Position numbers and translations under genes: made by a program
Part shown: in pieces, positions 14,791-26,432 of the stretch
Numbering within the stretch: position 1 is the stretch's first letter
How the letters are laid out: every line of letters starts with the position of its first letter
The notes under the pieces: model-generated
Told to the model about the DNA's origin: nothing
The model's database searches: none
The model's input: the letters and a program-made list of their open reading frames with translations, nothing else
Origin: Lates calcarifer
Taxonomy: Eukaryota > Chordata > Actinopteri > Centropomidae
DNA: 64,000 nt
NCBI RefSeq assembly: GCF_001640805.2
Contig: NC_066847.1
Span: 25,349,504 to 25,413,503 of the forward strand
Direction: 5' to 3'

Positions 14791-16215
14791 TATCACCAAC
14801 CACTAAGCAATTGCTTGTATTGGGTACAGTGTTTTCATGAGCAATAAACCAAAATAAACCAGTTTCTGATTTCACACTATTATTCCAAAGTTTTCACTTC
14901 ATTATTACAGTGTGCAAAATAGCTCTGCAAGGTGCTTGGTGAATAATATATAATAATATATAAACATACAAGCATTGAAAAACCACTGGCCATTTTTAAC
15001 AAGCTTTAAGCATTAGCAGGGATTGGCAGGTGACAGGAGCATTGCAAGTAAACACGGAAGAAACAACAGCTGTATTTCTTCCTCTCTCAGTGTCTTTCTC
15101 TGATCATCTATCTCTCTCTCTCTCTCTCTCCCTCTGTCTCTCTCCTCCGGACACCTGCTACATCACTTGAGCATCTTGTCCTCTGCCCTTGCCAAGTTCC
15201 TACACTGTGCCAAAAAGCAGCTAACACTCCTGTATTCAGGACAGCGAGGCCTTGACTACCATTATACTGGATTTGATTACAGTGCACTTACGTTTGTGTG
15301 TCCAGACTACATGTGTCTATAGCCCCTGTCAGCCCTCGCTAAGCTAACCACATGTGTTTATGTGTTCATGTGCACCCGCTGCCCCATCGGTATCTTCTTG
15401 CCTGACCTGCTGTCTCGCTGTCTTTACATTTGGCTTCCTGTACATGCGTGTAGCGGTCAGTGAGGGACTGACGCCTGTCTGCCTGTGCTTTTTATTTATT
15501 TATTTATTTTTTTACTTAAATGCAATAACGGGATTGACCTCGTGAGTCACAGATACGATCCAATTACCTGCTCAAGGACGAGTGTGTAAGTTATACATGA
15601 GTAAATCTCACACCATTAGTCACAGAAACAACAACAAAAATAAATAAATAAAATAAATAAAACAGCAAAAACAACAATAGAAGAGGCAGGATTACAATCT
15701 GTTAAGACAGTGGTCCTTATCCTTGTCATAGGTTTTTTTTTGTTTGTTTTTGGAGGGGTTACAGACTATGTATTGATAAGGGGCTGATAACCATTCTAAG
15801 GGCTGCAGAGCTACATTGTAAGCAAGTAAAATTAGTCTTTGCTTTAAAACCACAATGTTACACTGTCTCACACCTATGCCTAGTTTCCAATATGACCTAC
15901 AGCCTTGCTTTTTTCAGACACTAACATTCCTCCATACAAAAAATTTTAGCATACAAAATGTCAACCCTAACCTTGGGTGTCTATACGGTGTAGACATACA
16001 CTAAATTGTTTGTGAGTAGGCCTTATTACTGTTTCCACTACGGTTTTGTTTGCATGCATTCACCTCTAAACACTTAGACAAATGTTTAATTGCGACAAGG
16101 AGGTGGTGGGGGGTAGAGATGTAAATCAGTGAAGCAAGCAGTGGTGTCTTTTACAGGGGTTGTATGAGCCAGGGCAGCTTTGTCTGACACCTTGCACTGA
16201 ATTATTGAGTGGAGG

Positions 16216-16246
16216 GTGTGTGTGTGTGGGGGGGGGGGGGGGGGGG
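16216..16246 (+). repeat. (GT)n followed by 19 G residues
   Basis: A GT repeat passes directly into a homopolymer of about 19 G, which can also be a sequencing or assembly weak point. Confidence 0.9.
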
Positions 16247-19069
16247 AGCAGAGAGGAGGACACTGTGACATTAGTGCTTGTTGTTGTGGCTGCTGCTCAG
16301 CCTAGCTTATAGCTGGACGGTGTGGCCTGTGTGTGTATGACAACTGTATAGTCAGTGACAGGAAATAGGGAGGAACTGTCCTACAGGTGAATTGATACCT
16401 ACTGTACCTGCAATAAGAATGTCCCAAAAGAATCTTTGATCCATTTAAAAGTATCAGATGGTCAAAAAAATTGCATTATGCATTGAAAAATACCATTACA
16501 TAGCTACAATAGCTTTTTTATCCAGTTATGTAACATATATAACTATTGCAAATATGTTTAATTGCTAAAACTTTCTCCATACTTTCATATTGTCATACAA
16601 CAACAACAACTTTTAACAAATCAACAACTGAGTGGCCCCACTTTAAAATGTTGTAAAAATGTGGCTCTGTGTCAGACACCCTGCTATCCTCTTCCTCCTT
16701 TGACCCAGACACTGATCTCATCTGCAGTAATAAGGGGGAGGGCCTCTTGGTCCTAATCAAATCACTCATTAACTATTTAGTGGATCAAAAGTTCAGTGGA
16801 CCATTGTTGCTGCGTCAAGTATCTAAGGCAGCTAAACCACTTGAATTAAACACACGCACATTCATGCAAGGTACCAACAGCAGCAAGCAAACACACGTAT
16901 GCTCGAGCCACAGACGCGTGCATGCAGTCACTCACACAGAGAGAGAGAGAGACACACACACATAAGCAGACTTTGATGAAGCCAAATTCGAGTACAAGGG
17001 TGGGGGTGGTTGGTCTGTGTGCAGCTTATAAATAATTTGGTATTCGGACGACTCTGCTTACCGCCGTCTGTCGGCGACTAAGAGGTCATCTGGGCAACTA
17101 GCAGGAGAGCAGATCAACGTCAGTCAACCTAATCCAACACGGAATAAGAACTTTTGTTTTTGTCATTAGTTCATCTATTCATTATTACATGTAAAGGTAA
17201 TTTCAGCCTTCATATTAACTTGTACATATAATACAAATATAAGAAATAACTAGGAAAGTTATGTTTTTTTTTTACTAAACTTTCAGCTATTGTTACCTTC
17301 AGTCATTATTCTTACTTACACATTTTATTGCTCTCTATATATTTTTTTTTAATTTACTTTTTACGATTAATTGTCAGTGTTTTGGCTTGGTACCATTGTC
17401 AGGCAGCATTCTTGACACAGGCGAAATACTATCAGCTGTCAAGGATGGCACCTGTCAAAATCAGACAGCAGAGGCTGGCTGTAGACACATAAAGCCATGT
17501 CCTTTGCGTTTGCCTCTGTTAGAGGGTAAAGTATTGTCTCTGGACACTGCCCTGTATGTATCTCACTGTCAGGTATAATGTGAACAGAACTGACAAGGTC
17601 TACAGTACAGTCTCTTCATTCACCGGCCCAGTCCAATGTGCGTTTGTGGTGTGTGTATGTGTGTGTTCCTAGTGCAAGGTGAAACATTTCTGACACAGCA
17701 GAGGGTTAAGAGATGCACCCAACATATACACACACACACACACACACACACGCACACTGTGCTCCCTACCCACCCTTGTCTTGTTTGTGTTCCAGAGCAG
17801 GAAATCTTGAGAGGAGTTTCTGATGGACCTATCCTGTGTTTAAATCTTTCATGGACAGATGTCCACCGAGGTTTGCTGCTCTGTGTCCTCAGGACATAGC
17901 CTGAAGCTAAACAGTCTCTTACTCTAGGTGGTCACTGCTGTATTACAATGCTTTTCCTTGTTCGTCAGCCCTTTTTTGGCCCCAGAAGAATGCCCTGTAA
18001 TGGAATGGACGTGCACCTGAAAGGCCAACAAGCAAATGCGAACTAACAGCAGAGGAAGTTAAGGAGACATGAAAGACCATTTGTCATTTCCAATAACAGC
18101 CCATGTAACAACCAGGACAACTAGTGTTTTTTGTTTTTGGACATGACTTATTTAGAGTTATTGCTATGTGTCTGTGACCCCAGAGAAAAGTTTCTTCTAA
18201 GGTACATGACAAATGTGCCTTTGCCATGAAACAATGAATTGTAATTGACTACAAAGGTATTTTTAATCTTTTGTTCACATCATTTGTGTATGTGCATGAG
18301 CAAAAACATGCATTTCAACAAATGCAATACTGTTGTTTTGGATTACACTACAGTGTAAGTCAATCTTTATTTTTCTGGTCAAATACAACAATCTGAAAGT
18401 GTATTTCAGAGAGAAAGTTTTCAAATCAAATAACTATAAAACACAAATGACAAGAACAAACTGTATTACAAGCACTGATATGTTGTAACAGAACAACCTG
18501 GCACTTCCATTTTCATCAGGGTTGATGGTCTGACTTTTACCAAATTATGATGTAAAACAGCTTGCAAGCCACTGTATTTTGTTGAATCTTGGTTTAAGTT
18601 TGACAAGCGGAGTTTAAAAATCTGTCAACCACTAATTCATGTAAGATATATCAAAGAGAAGGGCTTTGTTCTGAGATACATGATATATGACGTGTAACTT
18701 GGATGTCATGAGTCAACGTTTCCATTTATTAACATGCCCTCGAGAACTTTTTAAAAATTAGTAAAGGACATCTGCCAGTGATCAAATTAAAAAAAAAAAA
18801 AAAAAGACACTGAAAATTACAGGACCATTCCTGCTGTACTGTGGACAACTGCTTAGCAACACAACCCAAAATACATATAAACACTCTTATACTCAGACCC
18901 ACACATACACAGTGAACACACACACACACAATGCACACTCCCATTTCTCCAGGGTTTAAGCTTTGATGTGACGCCGTCTTAAGCCTGCCAAGGAGACTGC
19001 ATCATGGTCTAAGCCAAGACTCTTCACCTGCAGCTACAGACATCTTGTCAGGCCCCAAAGAAGTACACA

Positions 19070-19071
<2 letters not shown>

Positions 19072-19111
<40 letters not shown>

Positions 19112-19122
19112 CTCTCTCTCTT

Positions 19123-19163
<41 letters not shown>

Positions 19164-19173
19164 GTCTCTCTCA
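19072..19173 (+). repeat. Compound (CA)n-(CT)n microsatellite
   Basis: Pure CA to about 19,107 is followed by CT with two short TTT interruptions to about 19,173. The ORFs that overlap it are repeat-encoded and not genes. Confidence 0.95.
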
Positions 19174-19413
19174 CACCCAAACACTTAATAAAGGGCTCTG
19201 CCTCTGATCTTCTGCAAATTTTAAACACTAAAATGAGAACATTTTTTGACATTACATTTCTGGGTTTTTCCTCCAATAGTTTTGTCTTTTTTGAAGGTGA
19301 TGGAGGTGTCCTTAAGCTCAGGTTTGAAACACTATGTCTACCTCAGACACACACACAGACACACTTGACCTTCAACCCTGCCTAAACGCCTAATATTCAC
19401 CATCTAGTATGTT

Positions 19414-19417
<4 letters not shown>

Positions 19418-19485
<68 letters not shown>

Positions 19486-19502
19486 CATACATACATACAT
19501 AT
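19418..19502 (+). repeat. Long (AT)n tract followed by (ACAT)n
   Basis: About 62 bases of AT alternation run into five ACAT units. This is one of the longest pure TA tracts in the window. Confidence 0.95.
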
Positions 19503-22420
19503 ATTAGATCTCTTTGGAGCTTCACACACAGACAACACAACTTGCAGATACATACATCCTATATGGGGCTCTACTGTATATCCCCTTTTCCAGGTGCGTG
19601 GATCCGATATATAAAGCACAGTGTGTAGCCCTGAGGACAGGACCGGACAGTGAGAGCAACACAGCTCAGCATGTTTGCTGCAAATCCAATTATTACTCCC
19701 CACCTTTGAATTCAGGAGCAGATCCACAGAGTCCTAAAGCAATTATAAGACTTGGGGAAGGAAGGTGGGAGTCACACACACAGAGGTACAAAGAGAGAAG
19801 GAGAGAAACCAGCCAACAGGTTAAGTCTGTATTGTTTCTGGTCCATACCAGCAGCTTAGTCTCACTGGTATTAAGTTTTGAGGTATCTGGATCAGCTATT
19901 CTATACATACTATATGATGCATCAAGCCAAAAACTGACAGCACTCTAAAACAAGAGCTATGACTTTAAAATACCAATAGATGTACTGTGTGTATATAATA
20001 CTGTGAAGGTGAAGTAGGCTTTCTTTATGTCAATAAATGCACCAGACTGGGTTACTACGCCATACAGTCTAAGGTTATGTAGAATAACAGACATGTCAGT
20101 TCAAAATTTGTGAAGCTTATTATATTCAGGTTTTTTTCATAGTGTCAGAGAGGTGTCTGCTCAACTTTTGTAATTTTGGAGGCCATCATTACTACTGGTG
20201 TTCATGTAGAAATCATTGTAGTGGAATGTGATTCTGATGTTTTGTCCAACACCATTTACATGCATGAGAGTCTGGATTCAATTCATGCACAGGCATACTC
20301 CAGTTACACTAGTAAGTGGAGTCAAAGGTCTCATTTTATGGCAACGCTGAGCATTCTGGCTCCCTGATTCACACTGTGCCAGAATGTGTAAGCAGAAGCC
20401 TCCAGTGCCCATAGCCCTGTTACATATTTGTACTACTGCCACAAACATGATTAATGTTCTATCTCCTCTTACTTTACTCCAGATTTTCCACACAGTTTAA
20501 AGTGAATAAAAAAAAGTCAAATGCTCCAGGAAAACGTAACAGTTTCATATGGAATCTATCTTTGGGAAATGTTGCTCGGCAATATGTTCTTTGACATAAA
20601 GTCAGTAATCCAACTCACCCTAAAGGTGTATTTCATTTTAATGGAGGTACAAATGTGGGTGGTTAAAATTAGACTGTTTTTTGTTTGGGAGGATCTCCAG
20701 GTAACTACACTTGCCTTAAGCCCTGTCTGTCTTATTCCTGACAGAGTGCTTTCATCAAAAAAAGGCTTAGCATCCAGACCACAAGACATTCTTTTAAAAA
20801 GGGTTCATTTTAACATATATTTTTGTCAGCTCCTGATAGATAATTTGTGAGAGGTTATTAAATGGATACAATTATAGATTCATCTTTTATATACACATGA
20901 AAGTGGGTTAATTCAAAGAAAAAACTTGTCACTTTTGAAGACTCAGACAAACTGACACAAAAACAATTAAACTGGTTGAGAAACATTGGTTAAAAAATGA
21001 AAATCTGATATAACCATTGCTTTATTTATTTGTTTGGTATGTTTCATGTCTCAGTTTTATTTCAGAAATATTTGGGCCTTTCAACACACTCTCTATCACC
21101 ACCACAGGACGTAATTGTAGACTTGAAACATGAATGATTTAACTTACAATGCAACATTGCCTCAGCTGTGTTCACTGTGGTTGATTCTGCTGTGTGTGAT
21201 CTTACGCTGGGTTGTTAAATAAGACGTTGGCATTTCCAGTTTAGCACCACTCAACAGACTAATTACTCCATAAAATGGACTAATACATTTTTACATAGAA
21301 AAAACAGGCAGCCCAGCAGTCTAGATTTTCTTATATCATGTGGAGTTATTTCACTTATACCACCAACGTATCAGACAAACAAGATCGAGTCTGTATAAAT
21401 AAAGTTAAAAGATAAGTAAAGTTGTTGAACAGTCACATTGCCTCAGTGTGTTAAACCTGTATTCAAATACGAATTTTAATGTATGGAAATCAGAAATCCA
21501 GTATTGTGAGGGTGGGGAATTGCACCAGGAACATATGAAAATCACAAGACATTTTTGCCATCTTGGCATGAAACTAAATAAATATGAAGCTAGGCTCAGT
21601 TCTGTCTGGGTGGGATTTTTAGGAACTGCCTTGTTTAATTACCTAGACTAAGCACAGAACAATGCCATTGTTGATTTAGTGATGATTTACTGTTAAGCCA
21701 AAGACAAAGCAAATTCCTCCATATAGACAACATTCCATGATCCCTATTCAAACGTGTAATACCACAGGGATATAAAAAACAACTAGAGGTCTCATACAAT
21801 CAAAACTAACAATAACAGCACCACATATTGCTTGTGCTGCATAATCCTGACAAGCAACCTTTTGATGGTGATGAGATGATCATTGTTGTACAACCCTGAA
21901 ATGCTTTGAAAGAGCTCCTAATGCCTCTACTTAAAATATTTGACTTGGCACCTTTTCCTCTTTCTGACTCTTTGTCGCTGCATTTGCATATCAGTTGGGA
22001 GGTGGTAAGAAAGAAAAAAAAAAAAACAGAGGAGTAGTTTAGAGAGATTGGCAGCACAGGTACATCAGATGATCAATCACACTGACAGAGCTGAAATAAA
22101 CAGAATGGAATGAAGATGCGGCGGTCTGTTTGAGAGCCCAGGTGTTTCTCTCCCTGATGCTTATCACTTCTGTTTAATCTGTCATTGTTTTCTTTGTTTT
22201 TCTCTTCTCCTTCTCTCTCTCACTCTCCTTCTTTCTCTTCCTCACTGCCTCTATAGCAATTTCTTTTATTATTCTTAAAGCAAGTAGAGCTTTAGAGCCA
22301 GCATTGCATGCCAATTTATGTGCAAGGACAGGTAAAGTCAAAATATAATCTGGGTTATTTTCCTACGGATTTTCTTGAGAAACTCATCGAATGAATTGAC
22401 TCTTTATCATATTCTCTGTC

Positions 22421-22855
22421 ATTCATACCTGGCATTAACCTGCGTCTTGGGTGATCTGATCGCAAATGATTGCTCTAAGTACGTCAGTTCTCACCTGGCA
22501 TTAGAAATCAAAACAGTACAGTGTTCCTGGCAAACCAAATCGCCTAAGATGTTTGACGCACCCATAACATATCTATATGGGCTTTTCGAAATTTTCAGAC
22601 GTTATGGACAAAGCCAGCTAACGCGAACTGAGAACCAACTGAATGACTACATACTTCCATTTATGCAGAGGACATTAGTTGAGTAGGCAGTCCGTCAGTG
22701 TGGCTGAATATTCATTTGCACACAGCTAAAAGAATGTGGCAAAATGTTGCCCAGACATTAGATTTCAATGCATCTTGGATTAATTCATTTGAGATTGGAT
22801 CACCCAGGATGCATGTTTAGAGCCTTAGAAGCACCGTGTTTCCAGGTGTGATAAG
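22421..22855. mobile_element. Degenerate non-autonomous DNA transposon (MITE-like) with inverted repeats
   Basis: The stretch 22439-22469 (CCTGCGTCTTGGGTGATCTG and on) and the reverse complement of 22785-22815 agree at about 25 of 31 positions. Further out, ACCTGG occurs at 22428-22433 and its complement CCAGGT at 22842-22847, at a different spacing. A partial internal copy of ACCTGGCATTA lies near 22,495. Inverted ends about 430 bases apart with no transposase between them are the hallmark of a MITE. The ORF inside (22375-22686) has no known similarity. The family is not identified. Confidence 0.5.
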
Positions 22856-23989
22856 TTGAAGAGTCTCTTACATCCCTTCTTTCTCCCTGTGCAGGAGAGG
22901 AGTTTGGGAATATACTAGCAGCTAGTTAGTGTGCACATTTATACAAAGTGGTGGGTTTGGTGTATACCTGCTGAAGTAAACTGCAGAGGATTTGTTGAGT
23001 TGTTCCCCAACAAGGCCTAAGACGCTCTGGGCATATCCTGACTGAACAGAAAAAGAGGCATTAAACGTAGTAAAGAGCTCATCAGTTTAATTCTACTGAT
23101 GACTGACAGCATTTATTGGGTAATATGTGTTAAATTATTGCAACATTCCCAAATCTTTTCCATTTCAGTATTTCCACATCCCCAAATATTGCATCTGGGA
23201 AAACATTTTGTTTCTGCAGATGAGCAGACACATCCAACAATGTCCCTTTAAATTATACATAAAGAACATACAGTCCCTGTGCTCTAGAACTGCTGTTATT
23301 TATTTAAAAAAATGCTCGACTGACAATGTAATTGAAAAACTGCATGTCAGGCATTTTATAGTTCATCATTTCAGTAAGTAGCTGTAGCCAATTAGTCAGT
23401 ACAGTTGAATTATGGGTTTACGTGATAAATATGACTTCAATATTTACTGAAATTTGAGGATGAAATTTTAGGTCAAAAGACACGTAAAATCATCTGTGCA
23501 GCAAGGTATTTTTTTTCCTGTCTTTTAAGTTTGCCCCAAAAGGATCATGGCCTCAGGATTACTACTGGTAAAAAAGTTATGATTGTAATCATGGTGCACA
23601 GAAATTCAAAACTGTGACTTAATTACTAGCAACTCGGTACAAATTATTTCAAAACATATTAACTGGTCTTTGCAATTTCTCAGTCACAGGTGAACAAGCA
23701 CTTGCCAGCACACACAGTCTTTATATTTCCATGCTTCACTAAGTTTTCAACACAGGTCATTGCAAAGGCAGGACTGCTCACACCATACATACTACTCACC
23801 GCAGGGAGTGTGAGCGTGCATGTGTGTGTGTGAGCACAGGCTGATGCACCAAAAGGCTATGAAAGCTTGTAGTATATGTGTGTGTTTGAGAATATGTGTG
23901 TGTGAAATGTGTGTATGAGTGCGCTGCGCTGCACTGGGCTGGGCTGGCTGACTGCTGGGAGTCTCATAAAGCTCTCAGTTTGATGACCA

Positions 23990-24115
23990 ACTGAGCAGTA
24001 AATTAATTAATCATCATTTTATGCCTCATCAAGCGCTTTGCCTGCACCTCGCCATGGGAGCCCGTCCCAATTAGCCAACAGCGGAGCCAATTGTTTTGTT
24101 TAGCTTAGGTATAAG
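23990..24115. promoter_or_regulatory. Candidate conserved regulatory block with TAATTAATTAATCAT core
   Basis: TAAATTAATTAATCATCATT is followed by non-repetitive sequence with two CCAATT words (24,066-24,071 and about 24,088). Such homeodomain-site-rich patches are typical of developmental enhancers. Microsatellites flank it on both sides. Confidence 0.35.
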
Positions 24116-24308
24116 AGAGAGAGGAGGAGATAAAGACTGAAAGAGAGAAAAAAGAGAGCACATTAAAGGGAAGAAAGAGAACAAGAGTGTGGGTGAGTCA
24201 AGAATGTAGATTGTAAAGTTGGCAAAATGGTGAAACACCAGTCAGTATATTTCTATGTGTGTGGATTGAAGTGCATGTATGTCAGCTTTATTGTGTTTCC
24301 CTCTGTGC

Positions 24309-24511
24309 ATGTGTGTGTGTGTGTGTGTGTGTGAACAAGGGGGAGGGCAGAGGAGGATCTGACAAGCTAATAAATATGTCATCTGTCTGTGTCAAGAGAC
24401 TGCAGGCCTGCAGACCTGTAAGTAACAGAGACCCACTCGCCAAGACAGGTAGGGAGTGAGTGTGTGTGTGTGTGTGTGAGAGAGAGTGAGAGAGAGAGAG
24501 AGAGAGAGACA

Positions 24512-24549
<38 letters not shown>

Positions 24550-24550
24550 A
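24309..24550 (+). repeat. GT and GA microsatellites
   Basis: (GT)n at 24,309-24,333, then (GT)n at 24,460-24,478 passing into impure (GA)n to about 24,550. Confidence 0.95.
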
Positions 24551-25484
24551 TGTGCTTCTACAGCAACATCCTCAGTGACCTGCCCCCTACAGCCACAGTA
24601 GTTTATTTAGAGCTGGGGCTGACACAGAGAAGCCGAGGCAGAGGGTACTGCAGTATGTGTGTGTGTGCAGGTGCATGAAGGAACGTAAGTGGACATAAAA
24701 TGAATGTTTTCTAGTTAGGTAAAGTTTAGTAAAGCAACAGGGTTGGAAGAGTGGGTTTGTCTGCAGTAGCATTCATGGATTACTGAGTAACTTCAGAGAA
24801 GTAACGTTATTAAACATGTTGTGAATGAATGGCCATTTTAACAGCTTCTGACTCATTGATCACCATCATACACAAAACAGGTTTCTAAATTACACAGACA
24901 ATTGCAAAAATTCCTCTAACTGATGATATATTCCTGCTGTTAAACCTTCTAAACAAATACTGTATGTACATCTCAGACACAGAGGAGCAGTTTTTATAGA
25001 GCCCATAAACATAACTGACAAAATCAAGTACTGGCAAGTGGAGGAGTAAAAACAGGGATATAAGGGCTTAGTTAAGATAGTGGACAACGAGGACAGATGT
25101 CCCACAGTCTATTGAGACCCGAAGCGGCCAATACCAGGTAATCAATTATATTTTTGCGATAGAAAAAGTAGGACCTATCATGTAAAGTATGAACCTTGGG
25201 AATGCTCCCAGCAGCCCTGGAAGATGACACCACATTATTTCACCGGGCCTCTGTGCAGCCTGGAACTATACTGGTCCCATGATGTGATGTGAGGGAAGGG
25301 CCCTGTTTAAAAAAGCCTGATTGTCACTACACATTTTAGTAATGGGTGACAGAGAGGCAGACAAGATGACATTGTGGCAGTTCAGCCAGGAGGAAGCCAG
25401 CAGCCATGCCAGGGGCAGGGACGGAGGGACGGATAAGCAGATGTTGTTCATCACCCAGGGGTGGTGGGGGTAGATTGTGTGTGG

Positions 25485-25645
25485 GCTTGTGTGTGTGTGT
25501 GTGTGTATGCGTGCGTGTGTGTGTGTTTGAGGAGTCGCACGTTTGGAGGTGGAACACTACTGTGTATGAATGAGTTTCTATGTAACTGTGTGTTTGTGTG
25601 CTTGTGATAATGTGTCTGTGTGCATCAGTGAGTGAGCGCACACTG

Positions 25646-25690
<45 letters not shown>
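25485..25690 (+). repeat. GT-rich region with long (GT)n
   Basis: Imperfect GT at 25,489-25,527 and a long pure (GT)n at 25,647-25,689. The 177-codon ORF on the minus strand here is a His-Thr artefact of the repeat. Confidence 0.95.
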
Positions 25691-25691
<1 letters not shown>

Positions 25692-26213
25692 ATCCTTGTG
25701 TATGTGCTCGTGTGTATTCCGACATCCGCAAAGTGCTTGAGGGAGAGGCACCTACAAAAGGCATTTGGCAAGGAGAGCCAAAACAACAAAGGTAACCTTG
25801 CCTCTGGTGATGTACTCTGTGTACAGCCACTGTAGTGGTGAATGTGTGGTATAGTGTGTGTTTGTGCATGTGTGCAACTTTTAACGTTAAAGTGATGTAT
25901 GTAAAGATAAAAGCAACTGTGTGTATTTTGCATATGAAGAAAAGCTCAGTGACATCCCACTATTTGAATCTAATAATCTATATTTAACACTTTATGTAAA
26001 TGATCTATACTGACATCTATACTTCCTTGACAAGTCTGCCAGACCTGTTAAACTAACTTGCAAATTGGGATGCATTCACAATGCAGGCAGAATCAAGATA
26101 ACGTGTACACTCATTACTGACAGGTGTAAATGCACAGTCCTGTGAATCAGATGATATTATCCAGATAACGTATCCAGATGCAAATCACATGTTAATACCA
26201 CATATAAACCAAT

Positions 26214-26300
26214 TAGTCAAACTTATTTGTATTGCACTTTTCACAGTTAGCGGATATTAAGATACTACAAAGGCAAATATTAAAATTATTTCAGACTAAT
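26214..26300 (-). repeat. SINE/LINE-tail-like relic (TTTGTATTGCACTTTTCACA)
   Basis: TTATTTGTATTGCACTTTTC on the plus strand is the reverse complement of the GTGCTATATAAATAAA-type 3' tail shared by many fish SINEs and LINEs. The body is not recognisable. Confidence 0.35.
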
Positions 26301-26413
26301 GCACACAACAACAACAAAATTTTAAAAGATAATAATAAAACCAATGAAATAATTTTCAAAAACGAGGACAACTTCCTTCTTATACCTAATAGAACTGTCT
26401 GATGGGTCCACCG

Positions 26414-26432
26414 CCTGCCCCTGGTGGCCGCC
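26414..26432 (-). promoter_or_regulatory. CTCF-like motif, reverse orientation
   Basis: The plus strand reads GCCCCTGGTGGCC; the minus strand therefore reads GGCCACCAGGGGC, matching the left and central parts of the CTCF motif. The last bases (CAGG for GCGC) fit less well. It sits about 18 kb downstream of irx2 and points toward lower coordinates. Confidence 0.4.

Larger units (their letters stand above)
9501..18940. other. Gene desert with microsatellites and a TALE-word cluster
   Basis: Holds a 12-base tandem duplication at 9,561-9,584, a perfect hairpin at 10,187-10,213, GT/CA tracts at 10,892-10,914, 11,104-11,130, 11,471-11,496 and 17,727-17,751, a GA-rich part at 13,150-13,560, a CNE-like block at 13,560-13,790, and a cluster of TGTCA/TGACA words at 17,395-17,575. 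No gene is recognised. Confidence 0.6.

Noticed and set aside
19514..19948. A 144-codon plus-strand ORF
   Set aside because: No recognisable family, low-complexity neighbourhood, no splice or promoter context; length is expected by chance in 64 kb.
22375..22686. A 103-codon plus-strand ORF
   Set aside because: Overlaps a MITE-like inverted-repeat element and has no similarity to a transposase.
25336..25869. A 177-codon minus-strand ORF
   Set aside because: Mostly His-Thr from (CA)n; a microsatellite artefact.
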